The translations under genes were made by a program, and so were the position numbers. The notes under the pieces were generated by a model that saw only the letters and a program-made list of their open reading frames with translations, was not told where the DNA came from and did not search any database. 50,488 nt of DNA from an uncultured Oscillospiraceae bacterium (GTDB lineage Bacteria; Bacillota; Clostridia; Oscillospirales; Oscillospiraceae). Below, in pieces: positions 34,219 through 42,400 of the stretch. How positions within the stretch are numbered: the first letter of the stretch is position 1; each line of letters begins with the position of its first letter. The DNA lies in assembly GCA_910587785.1 (NCBI GenBank), contig CAJUOA010000011.1, positions 1-50,488 on the forward strand. Direction: 5' to 3'.

Positions 34219-35205
34219 TCAGGAGAGGGCTCCCACAGCCTCCCGCTCCGGCACGCCGGCCTCCTGCATCTGGACGATGGTCCCGGTCTTTCCCGCGATA
34301 CCGTCCCGCGCCTTCTCCAGGAGGGTAATCAGCGCCTGACGGCCCGTCTTGGACTCGGCGAACTTTACCGCCGCCTCCACCTTGGGGAGCATGGACCCGG
34401 GGGCGAACTGCCCCTCCTCCGCGTAGCGCCGGGCATCCTCCGGGGTCATGGAGCTCAGCCACTGTTCGTTCTCCTTGCGGAAGTTGATGGCTACCTTCTC
34501 CACGGCGGTCAAAATGATGAGCATATCCGCGTTCAGCTGTTCCGCCAAAAGCTCGGAGGCAAAATCCTTGTCGATGACCGCCGCCGCGCCCTTGAGGTGG
34601 TTTTTCTCCGTGCGGTACACCGGGATGCCTCCGCCGCCGCAGCAGATGACCAGATGGCCGTCCTCGCTGAGGGCCCGAATGGCCCCGGCCTCGATGATGT
34701 GCTTGGGCTTGGGGGAGGCCACATAGCGCCGCCAGCCCCGGCCCGCGTCCTCCCGGACCAGGTAGCCGGTCCGTTCGGTGTAGGCCATGGCCTCCTCTTC
34801 GCTCATGAACTTGCCGATGGGCTTGGTGGGGTGGTCGAAGGCGGGGTCCTTGGGGTCCACCTCCACCTGGGTGACGATGGAGCACACCGGCATATTGCGG
34901 ATGCCCCGGTCCAGGAGCTCCTCCCGGAGGGCGTTTTGCAGGTCATAGCCAATATATGCCTGACTCATGGCTCCGCAGACCGACAGCGGCGTATCCCCTT
35001 GACTGGGGTCCTCCCGCTGGAGGGCGGACATAGCGTTGTTGATGATCCCCACCTGGGGGCCGTTGCCGTGGGCCACGACCACCTGGTTCCCGTCCTCGAT
35101 CAGGTCCACGATGGCCTTGGCGGTGATCTTCACCGCCTCCGCCTGCTCCGGCAGGGTATTGCCCAGGGCGTTGCCGCCCAGAGCGATGACGATGCGCTTG
35201 CTCAT
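34219..35205 (-). CDS. arcC: Carbamate kinase
   Basis: 328 aa, slightly longer than the usual 310. IVIALGGNALG, VAHGNGPQVG, VICCGGGGIPVY, IDKDFASELLAEQLNADMLIILTAVEKVAINF and FAPGSMLPKVEAAVKF are all present. It converts carbamoyl phosphate and ADP to carbamate and ATP, the energy-yielding end of the neighbouring carbamoyltransferase reaction. It lies 62 bp downstream of ygeW on the same strand with no clear promoter between, so co-transcription is likely. Confidence 0.95.
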   Translation of the reverse strand: MSKRIVIALGGNALGNTLPEQAEAVKITAKAIVDLIEDGNQVVVAHGNGPQVGIINNAMSALQREDPSQGDTPLSVCGAMSQAYIGYDLQNALREELLDRGIRNMPVCSIVTQVEVDPKDPAFDHPTKPIGKFMSEEEAMAYTERTGYLVREDAGRGWRRYVASPKPKHIIEAGAIRALSEDGHLVICCGGGGIPVYRTEKNHLKGAAAVIDKDFASELLAEQLNADMLIILTAVEKVAINFRKENEQWLSSMTPEDARRYAEEGQFAPGSMLPKVEAAVKFAESKTGRQALITLLEKARDGIAGKTGTIVQMQEAGVPEREAVGALS

Positions 35206-35267
35206 ATCTCAATAACCTCGATCTTCCCGTTCAGTCTCCATACCTTCCGCTTACAGAAGAGTATGTA

Positions 35268-36461
35268 TCAGAACACCTTACGCAGTGCGCCCCGGCGCTC
35301 CAGGGCCCGCAGGGCGGAGACCGGGTCCTTCACCTTGCTCAGGAAGATCATGGCGGCGATGATGTAGGGTTTGAAGGACGCCTGCTTATAGAGGGGTACC
35401 ATATAGCGGTCGAAGACGGATGCGTCCACCTCGCCCTCCTTACAGCTGACGCCCGAGATGTCGGCGGGGAGGCAGTGCAGGTAGAGGGCTCTGCCGTCCC
35501 TGGTGCCCTTCATCATGTCCTCGGAGCAGGTCCAGTCCTTATGCCGGGCGTTCTGGGCCAGGAGCTCCTGCTCCAGGGCGTCGATCCCGGCCTTGTCTCC
35601 GGCGCGGTAGAGGGCTGTACGCCTCTCCATGGCCTGGAAGGGAGCCCAACTCTTGGGGTAGACGATATCCGCGTCCTGGAAGGCCTCCGTCATGGAGTTG
35701 ACCTTCCGGAAAGCGCCCCCGGAGGCCTGGGCGTTCTTTTTGGCGGTTTCCTCGATTTCCGGCATGACCTCGTACCCCTCGGGGTGGGCCAGGGTGACGT
35801 CCATTCCGAAGCGGGTAAAGAGCCCGATGACCCCCTGGGGGACGCTCAGGGGCTTGCCGTAGCTGGGAGAGTAGGCCCAGGTCATGGCCACCTTTTTGCC
35901 CTTGAGGTTCTCCACGCCGCCGAAGTGGTGGATGACATGGAGCAGGTCTGCCATAGACTGGGTGGGGTGGTCCACGTCGCACTGGAGGTTCACCAGGGTG
36001 GGCCGCTGCTCCAGGATGCCCTTGGCGTAGCCCTCGTCCAGGGCGTCCATGAAGGTCTTCTGGTACTTGTGGCCCTCCTCGATGAACATGTCGTCCCGGA
36101 TGCCGATGACGTCGGCCATAAAGGACACCATGTTTGCGGTTTCCCGGACGGTCTCGCCGTGGGCGATCTGACTGGTCTTCTCGTCCAGGTCCTTCACGTC
36201 CAGGCCCAGCAGATTGCAGGCGGAGGCGAAGGAGAATCTGGTCCGGGTGGAGTTGTCCCGGAAGATGGAAATCCCCAGGCCGGAGTCAAAAATTTTTGTG
36301 GAGAGGTTCCGCTCCCGCAGGTCCCGCAGGGCGTCCGCCACGGCGAAAACCGCCTCCAGCTCGTCTGCTGTTTTGTCCCAGGTCCAGTAGAAGTCGCTCT
36401 TATACATGCTGTTGATTTTCAGTCTCTCCAGACGCTGGACCAGCGTTTCTGTTTTGCTCAT
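35268..36461 (-). CDS. ygeW: YgeW knotted carbamoyltransferase
   Basis: 397 aa, matching YgeW length. The carbamoyl phosphate-binding STRTRFSFAS (residues 71-80) is typical of the transcarbamylase superfamily. LHCLPADI and the long KINSMYKSDFYWTWDKTADEL N-terminus mark the YgeW branch rather than ornithine or aspartate transcarbamylase. The true substrate of YgeW was long unknown. In selenium-linked purine/urate gene sets it is proposed to cleave a ureido intermediate to carbamoyl phosphate. The start is ATG 36461 behind GGAAGGAG. Repeat copy 5 lies upstream. Confidence 0.92.
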   Translation of the reverse strand: MSKTETLVQRLERLKINSMYKSDFYWTWDKTADELEAVFAVADALRDLRERNLSTKIFDSGLGISIFRDNSTRTRFSFASACNLLGLDVKDLDEKTSQIAHGETVRETANMVSFMADVIGIRDDMFIEEGHKYQKTFMDALDEGYAKGILEQRPTLVNLQCDVDHPTQSMADLLHVIHHFGGVENLKGKKVAMTWAYSPSYGKPLSVPQGVIGLFTRFGMDVTLAHPEGYEVMPEIEETAKKNAQASGGAFRKVNSMTEAFQDADIVYPKSWAPFQAMERRTALYRAGDKAGIDALEQELLAQNARHKDWTCSEDMMKGTRDGRALYLHCLPADISGVSCKEGEVDASVFDRYMVPLYKQASFKPYIIAAMIFLSKVKDPVSALRALERRGALRKVF

Positions 36462-36521
36462 TATTTTCTCCTTCCCTGTTTGGTTTATGCGTCTTTGTGT
36501 AGATTCATCTATCTCGCTAGT

Positions 36522-36880
36522 CCCGGGGGCTCCGCGCCCCCGGACCCTCGGTGACTTTTTGTTCGGACAAAAAGTCACCAAAAAGCCGCTTAAGAAACTA
36601 CGTTTCTTAAGAATCTTCCTTGATTACGGGGGTTTTTGATTTACGCTACGACCTGGTAGTCTCCTTTTCCCAATCACTTCCCTGGGCCGATGGTAGTCGA
36701 ATCTCCGCCGCAACTCCCTGGCCCTTCGGTCTTCATCGTTGGGTTCGCCTCCGAGAAGCACGATTCTTTGGAGAGACTACCGGGCCACCGGCACGGTGCG
36801 GGCGGGACTGCCCTGGGTTGCTGGCGCTGATGTTACTGCCAATCTCTGTAGGGGCGCGCACTGTGCGCCCGTTCTACCGC
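36522..36880 (+). repeat. Dispersed hairpin repeat, copy 5 (full)
   Basis: Over 36522-36815 it is collinear with and nearly identical to copy 2. The exceptions are the hairpin II loop (GTTCGGAC) and a few tail bases. It is followed at 36851-36870 by a GGGCGC/GCGCCC palindrome in the same position as the fourth hairpin of copy 2. It separates ygeW from the 3' end of ygeY, and if transcription from the ygeY promoter continues, it is part of the ygeW mRNA leader. Confidence 0.9.
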
Positions 36881-36883
36881 CTC

Positions 36884-38194
36884 CTACCTGCAATAAACCC
36901 CCACGCAAGCGGCGTAGACCGCCGCGCAAGTCACCAGATCCTTCTTCCACGTAATTTCATTCGGCGCATGAGCCTGGCTCTCCGCCCCCGGCCCAAACCC
37001 CACGCAGGGGATTCCATACCTCCCCTGAATCGACACGCAGTTCGTGGAAAACGTCCACTTGTCAATCAGCGGCCTCTTCCGCAGGTGCATCGCATCCGGA
37101 TGCCCCACCCGCTCCTCACCAAAAAGCGCCCTGTGGGCCTCCGCCAGCGCCTGCACATGCGGCGCATCCTCCCGATTGATCCAGGTGGGGAAATAGCACT
37201 CCGTCTCGTATTGTAACCCCGTCCAAGCCGGACGGTCATAGTGATACATACTGACTGCCACATCCCCGCCATACTTCCGCACCGCGGGCAGAGCCCGAAT
37301 CTCCTCCAAACAGCTCTCCCATGTCTCCCCGGCAGTCATCCGCCGGTCCACAGACACCGCACAGCTGTCCGCTACCGCACACCGGCTGGGCGAAGTGTAA
37401 AAAATCTGACTGACCGTGCACGTCCCCCGGCCCAGGAAGCGGGCATCCTCCCAGTGCTCCGGATTGTATTTGGGATTGAGCATCTTAATAAGCCCCTTGA
37501 TTTCGGTTTCGTCCCCGTCGTCATTCTCATTGAGCGCCCGAATCTCCTGGACAATATCCGCCATCTTATAGATGGCATTGTCCCCCCGCTCCGGCGCGGA
37601 CCCGTGGCAGGACACCCCCTTTACGTCCACCCGGATCTCCATCCGTCCCCGGTGGCCCCGGTAGATGCCCCCGTCGGTGGGCTCCGTGGATACCACAAAC
37701 TCCGGCGTAATGCCGTCCTCCTGGTGAATATACTGCCAGCAGAGCCCGTCGCAGTCCTCCTCCTGGACCGTAGCAGTCACGAGAATTTTATACCCCTCGG
37801 GGATCAGCCCCAAATCCTTCATGATCTTCGCCCCGTAGACAGCGGACACCACGCCCCCCTCCTGGTCCGAGCCCCCCCGGCCATAGATGACGTCCTCCGT
37901 CTCATAGCCCTCATAGGGGTCCCGCTCCCAGTTGGCCGCGTTGCCCACGCCTACCGTGTCAATATGCCCGTCAAAGGCGATGATCTTCTCCCCCGTGCCC
38001 ATCCAGCCCAGAGCGTTGCCCTCCGGGTCGATCTCCGCCTTGTCAAACCCCAGCTTCTCCATCTCCCGGATGGTCCGCCGGATCACCCCCTCCTCCTCAC
38101 AGCTCTCGCTGGGGATGGCGATCAGGTCCCGCAAAAATCTGCTCATGTCCGCCTCATACCCCTTGGCGGCCCTCTTGATGGCTTCAAAATCCAT
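36884..38194 (-). CDS. ygeY: YgeY-type M20 metallohydrolase
   Basis: 436 aa. M20 family dizinc hydrolase motifs are visible: FDGHIDTVG, YGRGGSDQEGG, VQEEDCDG with the general-base glutamate, VSTEPT and a late SQAHAPNE histidine. The length and the segments GTCTVSQIFYTSPSRCAVADSC and GHRGRMEIRV fit the selenium-metabolism-linked YgeY group, which hydrolyses an amide or ureido bond in purine/urate-type catabolism. The ATG at 38194 has GGGAGGAG upstream. It is transcribed divergently from the DauR-like regulator. Confidence 0.9.
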   Translation of the reverse strand: MDFEAIKRAAKGYEADMSRFLRDLIAIPSESCEEEGVIRRTIREMEKLGFDKAEIDPEGNALGWMGTGEKIIAFDGHIDTVGVGNAANWERDPYEGYETEDVIYGRGGSDQEGGVVSAVYGAKIMKDLGLIPEGYKILVTATVQEEDCDGLCWQYIHQEDGITPEFVVSTEPTDGGIYRGHRGRMEIRVDVKGVSCHGSAPERGDNAIYKMADIVQEIRALNENDDGDETEIKGLIKMLNPKYNPEHWEDARFLGRGTCTVSQIFYTSPSRCAVADSCAVSVDRRMTAGETWESCLEEIRALPAVRKYGGDVAVSMYHYDRPAWTGLQYETECYFPTWINREDAPHVQALAEAHRALFGEERVGHPDAMHLRKRPLIDKWTFSTNCVSIQGRYGIPCVGFGPGAESQAHAPNEITWKKDLVTCAAVYAACVGVYCR

Positions 38195-38249
38195 AGCGCT
38201 CTCCTCCCGTCTCCTCCGTTGGACGCGCCTTTTCGCGCCCTCTGCCTTT

Positions 38250-38277
38250 ATCATATCATAGAACCGCCGGATGTCAA
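38250..38277 (-). promoter_or_regulatory. Promoter of ygeY
   Basis: On the minus strand, TTGACA (38272-38277) and TATGAT (38250-38255) have 16-bp spacing. Confidence 0.7.
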
Positions 38278-38291
38278 ACAAAATTTTTGTT
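38277..38291. promoter_or_regulatory. Candidate operator between ygeY and its regulator
   Basis: AACAAAATTTTTGTT is a palindrome with 7-bp arms around one central base. It adjoins the ygeY -35 box and lies between the two divergent promoters, a suitable place for the DauR-like protein to control both directions. Confidence 0.45.
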
Positions 38292-38311
38292 AGCCTGATA
38301 AATTTTTTGAA

Positions 38312-38346
38312 AAGCCCTTGCAATCTCTACCGGATACTGGTATGAT
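38312..38346 (+). promoter_or_regulatory. Possible promoter of the DauR-like regulator
   Basis: TTGCAA near 38318 and TATGAT at 38341-38346 are spaced by 17 bp. The -10 box overlaps the first in-frame ATG codons of the regulator, which argues for a later translation start. Confidence 0.5.
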
Positions 38347-39052
38347 GGACCTATCAGAGCGGGCCCCCGGCCCGCGGAAGGGGGTGCCGCCTCTGGACCA
38401 GAACCGCGCCAGGATGCTCAAGCAGATCGCCGCCGCCCTGGCGGCACAGTTCGGCCCCAGCTGTGAGGTGGTCATCCACGACCTCACAGCCCAGGACCCC
38501 GAGCGCTCCATCATCCACATCGAAAACGGCCAGGTCACCGGACGCCAGGTGGGGGACGGCCCCTCCTCCGTCGTCATGGCCCAGCTCCTGGGGGGCGACC
38601 CGGACCCCGCGGACCACCTGGCCTACCTCACCCGCACCCCGGGGGGCAAGATCCTCAAATCCTCCACCCTCTACATCCGCGACGATACCGGACGGGTGGA
38701 CGCCATCTTCTCCATCAACTACGACATCTCCGCCCTCCTCATGGTGGAGAACGCCATCGGAGACCTCACCCGCTCCACCCGGGAGCCCGACATCCAAAAG
38801 GCCGAGCGCATCACCGTCCTCAACGTCGGCGACGTCCTCGACCGCCTCATCGAACAGTCCGTCGCCCTGGCGGGCAAGCCCGTGGCCCTTATGAACAAGG
38901 ACGACCGTATGCGGGCCGTCCGCTTCCTCAACGAACACGGCGCCTTCCTCATCACCAAGTCCAGCGACAAGGTCGCCAAGTTCTTCGGCATCTCGAAATA
39001 CACCCTCTATTCCTATATTGATTCCAAACAGGAGGACAGCCGCCATGAGTAA
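38342..39052 (+). CDS. YheO/DauR-like PAS-HTH regulator
   Basis: Up to 236 aa. A YheO-like PAS domain (GPSCEVVIHDLTAQDPERSIIHIENGQVTGRQVGD) is followed by a DauR-type HTH at the C-terminus (VRFLNEHGAFLITKSSDKVAKFFGISKYTLYSYID). Members control amino-acid and nitrogen compound catabolism. It is divergent from ygeY and overlaps the PLP enzyme by 8 bp. The N-terminus is uncertain. The ATGs at 38342/38345 lack a ribosome site and fall in a -10 box. AAGGGGG at 38379-38385 would suit a CTG at 38393, and the next ATG is 38414. Confidence 0.87.
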   Translation: MMDLSERAPGPRKGVPPLDQNRARMLKQIAAALAAQFGPSCEVVIHDLTAQDPERSIIHIENGQVTGRQVGDGPSSVVMAQLLGGDPDPADHLAYLTRTPGGKILKSSTLYIRDDTGRVDAIFSINYDISALLMVENAIGDLTRSTREPDIQKAERITVLNVGDVLDRLIEQSVALAGKPVALMNKDDRMRAVRFLNEHGAFLITKSSDKVAKFFGISKYTLYSYIDSKQEDSRHE

Positions 39053-40526
39053 GATTGACTTGACAATCCACCAGGAGGGCCTCCGGCACAACATCGAGAA
39101 GGCCCGGGAAAACCGCGTCGTCATCCCCACCTTCGCCCAGATGGAACACCCGGAGACCATTCCGGAGAAAATCCAGACACGCCTGAAACACGTGGGCCTC
39201 TGGGACGTGGACCCCCTCAATCTCTTCCGCATCACCTGGAAAAACGAGGCCAGGGAGTCCGGCGGCCTCTTTCAGGCCGTGCCCAACTTCGTGGAAATCC
39301 CCTCCGCCCTCTCCGGCGTGCCCTGCCGCATCCTCGCCATGGCGGGCAAGTGGTTCCCCACCGGGTGCCACAAGGTGGGGGCCTCCTTCGGCTGCCTGGT
39401 CCCCCGCCTGGTCACCGGCCAGTTCGACGCCACCCGCCACCACGCCGTCTGGCCCTCCACCGGCAACTACTGCCGGGGCGGCGCGTTCAACAGCAAGCTC
39501 CTCGCCTGCGACAGCGTGGCCATCCTCCCCGCGGAGATGAGCCGGGAGCGCTTCGACTGGCTCAGCAAGATCGCCGGGCAGGTCATCGCCACCCCCGGCT
39601 GTGAGAGCAACGTCAAGGAGATTTTCGACAAGACCTGGGAGCTCCGGCAGGACCCCTCCATGATGATCTTCAACCAGTTCGAGGAGATGGGCAACCCCCT
39701 CTGGCACTACAACGTCACCGGCAAGGCACTCTCGGACCTCTTCGAGGCCGTCAAACGCCCCGGCGACCGCCTCTCCGGGGCCTGCTTCACCTCCGGCTCC
39801 GCCGGGACCATGAGCGCCGGGGACCTCCTCAAAGAGCGCTATCCCCGCCTGAAGCTGGCCGTAGGCGAGGCCCTCCAGTGCCCCACCATCCTGGACAACG
39901 GCTTCGGCGGACACCGCATTGAGGGCATCGGCGACAAGCACATCCCCTGGGTCCACAACGTCAAGAACACCGACATGGCCATCGCCATCGACGACGAGGA
40001 CAGCCAGCGGCTCCTGCGCCTCTTCAACACCGCCCCCGGCCAGGAGTACCTGCGCACCCGGCTGGGCCTGGACCCCGATCTGATCGAAAAGCTCACATGG
40101 CTGGGCATCAGCGGCATCGCCAACGTGCTCTGCTGTATAAAAATGGCGAAATATTACGAATTCACGGAGAAGGACGTGCTGGTCACCGTCCTCACAGACT
40201 CCGCCGCCATGTACCAGAGCCGCATCGACGAGCTCAGCGCCCTCCACGGCCCCTATGACCTCCGCGAGGCCGCCCTGGACCACCACCTGCACATGCTGGG
40301 GCTCAAGACCGACAGTATGCTGGAGCTGAGCTACACCGACCGCAAGCGCATTCACAACCTCAAGTACTACACCTGGGTGGAACAGCAGGCCCGGGACGTG
40401 GCGGACCTCAACGCCCTCTGGTACGACCCGGAGAACACCTGGGACGCCGTCCACGCCCAGGCCGCGGAGCTGGACGCCCTCATCGAGGCCTTCAATGAGG
40501 AGGCCGGCGTACTGCGCACGATGTGA
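39045..40526 (+). CDS. PLP-dependent fold-type II enzyme, cysteine-synthase-like
   Basis: 493 aa, longer than typical members because of N- and C-terminal extensions. The probable Schiff-base lysine is Lys110 in TGCHKVGAS. WPSTGNYCRGGAFNS acts as the substrate-binding asparagine loop and FTSGSAGTMSAGD as the PLP phosphate loop. The fold-type II group covers lyases, desulfhydrases and ammonia-lyases. The location, co-translated with the regulator of a ygeY-ygeW-arcC cluster, suggests it takes the role that diaminopropionate ammonia-lyase (YgeX) has in related clusters, but this is inference. The start ATG 39045 follows AGGAGG. Confidence 0.85.
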   Translation: MSKIDLTIHQEGLRHNIEKARENRVVIPTFAQMEHPETIPEKIQTRLKHVGLWDVDPLNLFRITWKNEARESGGLFQAVPNFVEIPSALSGVPCRILAMAGKWFPTGCHKVGASFGCLVPRLVTGQFDATRHHAVWPSTGNYCRGGAFNSKLLACDSVAILPAEMSRERFDWLSKIAGQVIATPGCESNVKEIFDKTWELRQDPSMMIFNQFEEMGNPLWHYNVTGKALSDLFEAVKRPGDRLSGACFTSGSAGTMSAGDLLKERYPRLKLAVGEALQCPTILDNGFGGHRIEGIGDKHIPWVHNVKNTDMAIAIDDEDSQRLLRLFNTAPGQEYLRTRLGLDPDLIEKLTWLGISGIANVLCCIKMAKYYEFTEKDVLVTVLTDSAAMYQSRIDELSALHGPYDLREAALDHHLHMLGLKTDSMLELSYTDRKRIHNLKYYTWVEQQARDVADLNALWYDPENTWDAVHAQAAELDALIEAFNEEAGVLRTM

Positions 40527-40554
40527 AAAAGGCGGGGCATCTGCCCCGCCTTTT
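40526..40554. terminator. Bidirectional terminator
   Basis: AAAAAGGCGGGG/CCCCGCCTTTT with a 5-6 nt loop, T-runs on both strands, between convergent genes ending at 40526 and 40558. Confidence 0.8.
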
Positions 40555-40557
40555 CGC

Positions 40558-40731
40558 TTATTCTCCCTCCTCGTCCAGGAGGTCCCCCTCCTGGAGATAG
40601 AGCTCCTCGGCGTCCTGCTGCGCTTTGATCAGGATGTCCTGCGCCTTGCCGTAGTTTTGCTCCTTCAGCGCTTCCAGAGCGTCCGTGGTGCCGCTGAAGA
40701 GCCGGGCATAGTATTTGGGTAAGCTTTCCAT
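40558..40731 (-). CDS. Small acidic hypothetical protein
   Basis: 57 aa, probably all helical (ALEALKEQNYGKAQDILIKAQQDAEELY) with an acidic tail. The start is ATG 40731 with GAGGTGATAAAA upstream. A TACAAT box with a weak TTGCGT at 18-bp spacing lies just upstream on the minus strand. No family recognised. Confidence 0.65.
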   Translation of the reverse strand: MESLPKYYARLFSGTTDALEALKEQNYGKAQDILIKAQQDAEELYLQEGDLLDEEGE

Positions 40732-40812
40732 TTTTATCACCTCGCTATCATTGTAACACATCTGTGCAACAAAACGCAAGATGTATTATTGGATTTTTTC
40801 GCAATACACTTT

Positions 40813-40831
40813 GCAATATAGAAGATATTGC
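40813..40831. promoter_or_regulatory. Inverted repeat, candidate RHH operator
   Basis: GCAATAT-5-ATATTGC lies 14 bp before the start of the small ribbon-helix-helix gene, with further CGCAATAC and GTAATGCG half-sites around it. Autoregulation by the encoded protein is likely. Confidence 0.5.
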
Positions 40832-40844
40832 GAGGTACACTGTA

Positions 40845-41027
40845 ATGCGAAAATTTCAAATTCCTAAAATCCCCACTACTACCAACAAAAGTATCCGCTT
40901 CCCGGATGATGTGATCGCTCAAGTCGAGGAGGCCATTCGTGGCACAGAATGCAGCTTTTCCGCCTTTGTGATCGAGGCCGTCCGGGTAGCCCTGGAGAAC
41001 CTCAAGGAGGAGGAAGACGATTCATGA
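40845..41027 (+). CDS. Small ribbon-helix-helix (Arc/CopG-like) protein
   Basis: 60 aa. A beta strand NKSIRFPDDVIAQVEEAI followed by CSFSAFVIEAVRVALENLKEEE has the RHH pattern (strand, helix, GxS-type turn, helix). Such proteins bind DNA as dimers and often accompany toxin genes or plasmids. No toxin gene follows: the next gene, 58 bp on, is threonine-synthase-like. The ATG at 40845 is preceded by GCGAGG at a long spacing. Confidence 0.75.
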   Translation: MRKFQIPKIPTTTNKSIRFPDDVIAQVEEAIRGTECSFSAFVIEAVRVALENLKEEEDDS

Positions 41028-41085
41028 AACGATTGAACCGCCAATGTTTGGCGGGCCCACGGGAGAAACCGGCAAGGAGGCACCC

Positions 41086-42324
41086 ATGAAGAACGTCAAG
41101 CACGCCCAATGCACCCGCTGCGGGAGGACCGTTCCGGCTGTGCCGGACCTGACCGCCTGCCCGTGCGGCGGTATTTTCGACATTATTTATGACTATGCGT
41201 ATATCAAGACGGCTCTGACCAAGGACGTTCTGGCCCGCAGGCAGGAGCGCTCCATGTGGCGCTGCCGGGAATTCCTCCCGGTGGAGGAGGACACCGTCCT
41301 GCCGCCCCTGCGGGTGGGCTGGAGCCCCCTCTACGAGGCCGGGGAGCTTGCAAAGGAGCTGGGCCTCCGGCAGCTCTGGGTGAAGGACGACGGCCTCAAC
41401 CCCACCGCCTCCCTGAAGGACCGGGCCAGCGCCATGGCCGTGGCCAAGGCCCGGGAGGCGGGTGCCCGGGTCATCGCCTGCTCCTCCACCGGCAACGCCG
41501 CCAGCTCTCTGGCCGGGAACGCCGCCGCCGCGGGCCTGGAGACCTATATCTTCGTCCCCAGCCGGGCCCCCAAGGGCAAGGTGGCCCAGCTCATGACCTT
41601 CGGCGCGACGGTCGTCTCCGTCCAGGGGTCCTATGAGGACACCTTTGCCCTCAGCCGCGCCGCCATTAGCCGCTGGGGCTGGTACAACCGCAACGCCGCG
41701 ATAAACCCCTACCTCTCCGAGGGCAAGAAGACCGTGTCCCTGGAGATCATGGAGCAGCTGGGCTGGGTGGTCCCAGACTATATCGCCGTCTCCGTGGGCG
41801 ACGGCTGCACCATCGCCGGAGTGTGGAAGGGCCTCAAGGACCTGTACGCTGTAGGGTTCATCTCCCGTCTGCCCCGGCTGATCTCCGCTCAGGCGGAGGG
41901 GTGCTGTCCCCTGAACCGGGCCGTGGAGGCCGGGGAGCCCTGGCGTCCCATGGAGGAGAACACCCTGGCCGACTCCATCGCCGTGGGCGTGCCCCGGAAC
42001 GCGGACAAGGCCCTCAGCGCCATCCGGGAGTCCGGCGGCCTCACGGTCAACGTCTCCGACGCCGAGATCATGGCCGCGCAGAAGCTCCTGGGCCGCACCT
42101 GCGGCGTGTTCGGCGAACCGGCCGGCGTGGCCGCAACGGCGGGCGTGAAGAAGCTGGCGGAGCAGGGGAAGCTCCCCCACGACGCCTCGGTGGTCTCCAT
42201 TGTCACCGGAAACGGGCTCAAGGACGTGGCCAACGCCATCGCTGCCTGCGGTGAGCCCATCACCATCCCCGGCAGCATGGACCGCCTGCTGGATGCCTTC
42301 GCGGCCCGGGGGATCGCGCCCTGA
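41086..42324 (+). CDS. Threonine-synthase-like PLP enzyme
   Basis: 412 aa. An N-terminal rubredoxin-like knuckle with CTRCG and CPCGG is followed by a fold-type II PLP domain. The PLP lysine is Lys111 in NPTASLKDRAS, the substrate loop is SSTGNAASSLAG, and the phosphate-binding loop is VGDGCTIAG. The zinc knuckle and length fit the threonine synthase/cysteate synthase group, which works on O-phosphohomoserine or phosphoserine. The absence of hom or thrB nearby leaves the substrate open. The start follows AAGGAGG. It may belong functionally to the ygeY-ygeW module. Confidence 0.8.
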   Translation: MKNVKHAQCTRCGRTVPAVPDLTACPCGGIFDIIYDYAYIKTALTKDVLARRQERSMWRCREFLPVEEDTVLPPLRVGWSPLYEAGELAKELGLRQLWVKDDGLNPTASLKDRASAMAVAKAREAGARVIACSSTGNAASSLAGNAAAAGLETYIFVPSRAPKGKVAQLMTFGATVVSVQGSYEDTFALSRAAISRWGWYNRNAAINPYLSEGKKTVSLEIMEQLGWVVPDYIAVSVGDGCTIAGVWKGLKDLYAVGFISRLPRLISAQAEGCCPLNRAVEAGEPWRPMEENTLADSIAVGVPRNADKALSAIRESGGLTVNVSDAEIMAAQKLLGRTCGVFGEPAGVAATAGVKKLAEQGKLPHDASVVSIVTGNGLKDVANAIAACGEPITIPGSMDRLLDAFAARGIAP

Positions 42325-42335
42325 TCGTTTCCCGC

Positions 42336-42372
42336 AAAAAAAGCCGGACGGCAGATGCCGTCCGGCTTTTCA
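42336..42372. terminator. Bidirectional terminator after threonine-synthase-like gene
   Basis: AAAAGCCGGACGG/CCGTCCGGCTTTT with a 6-nt loop lies between convergent genes ending at 42324 and 42401. Confidence 0.8.
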
Positions 42373-42400
42373 GGTATATCCGCTTGTGCGCGGCTGTCTC

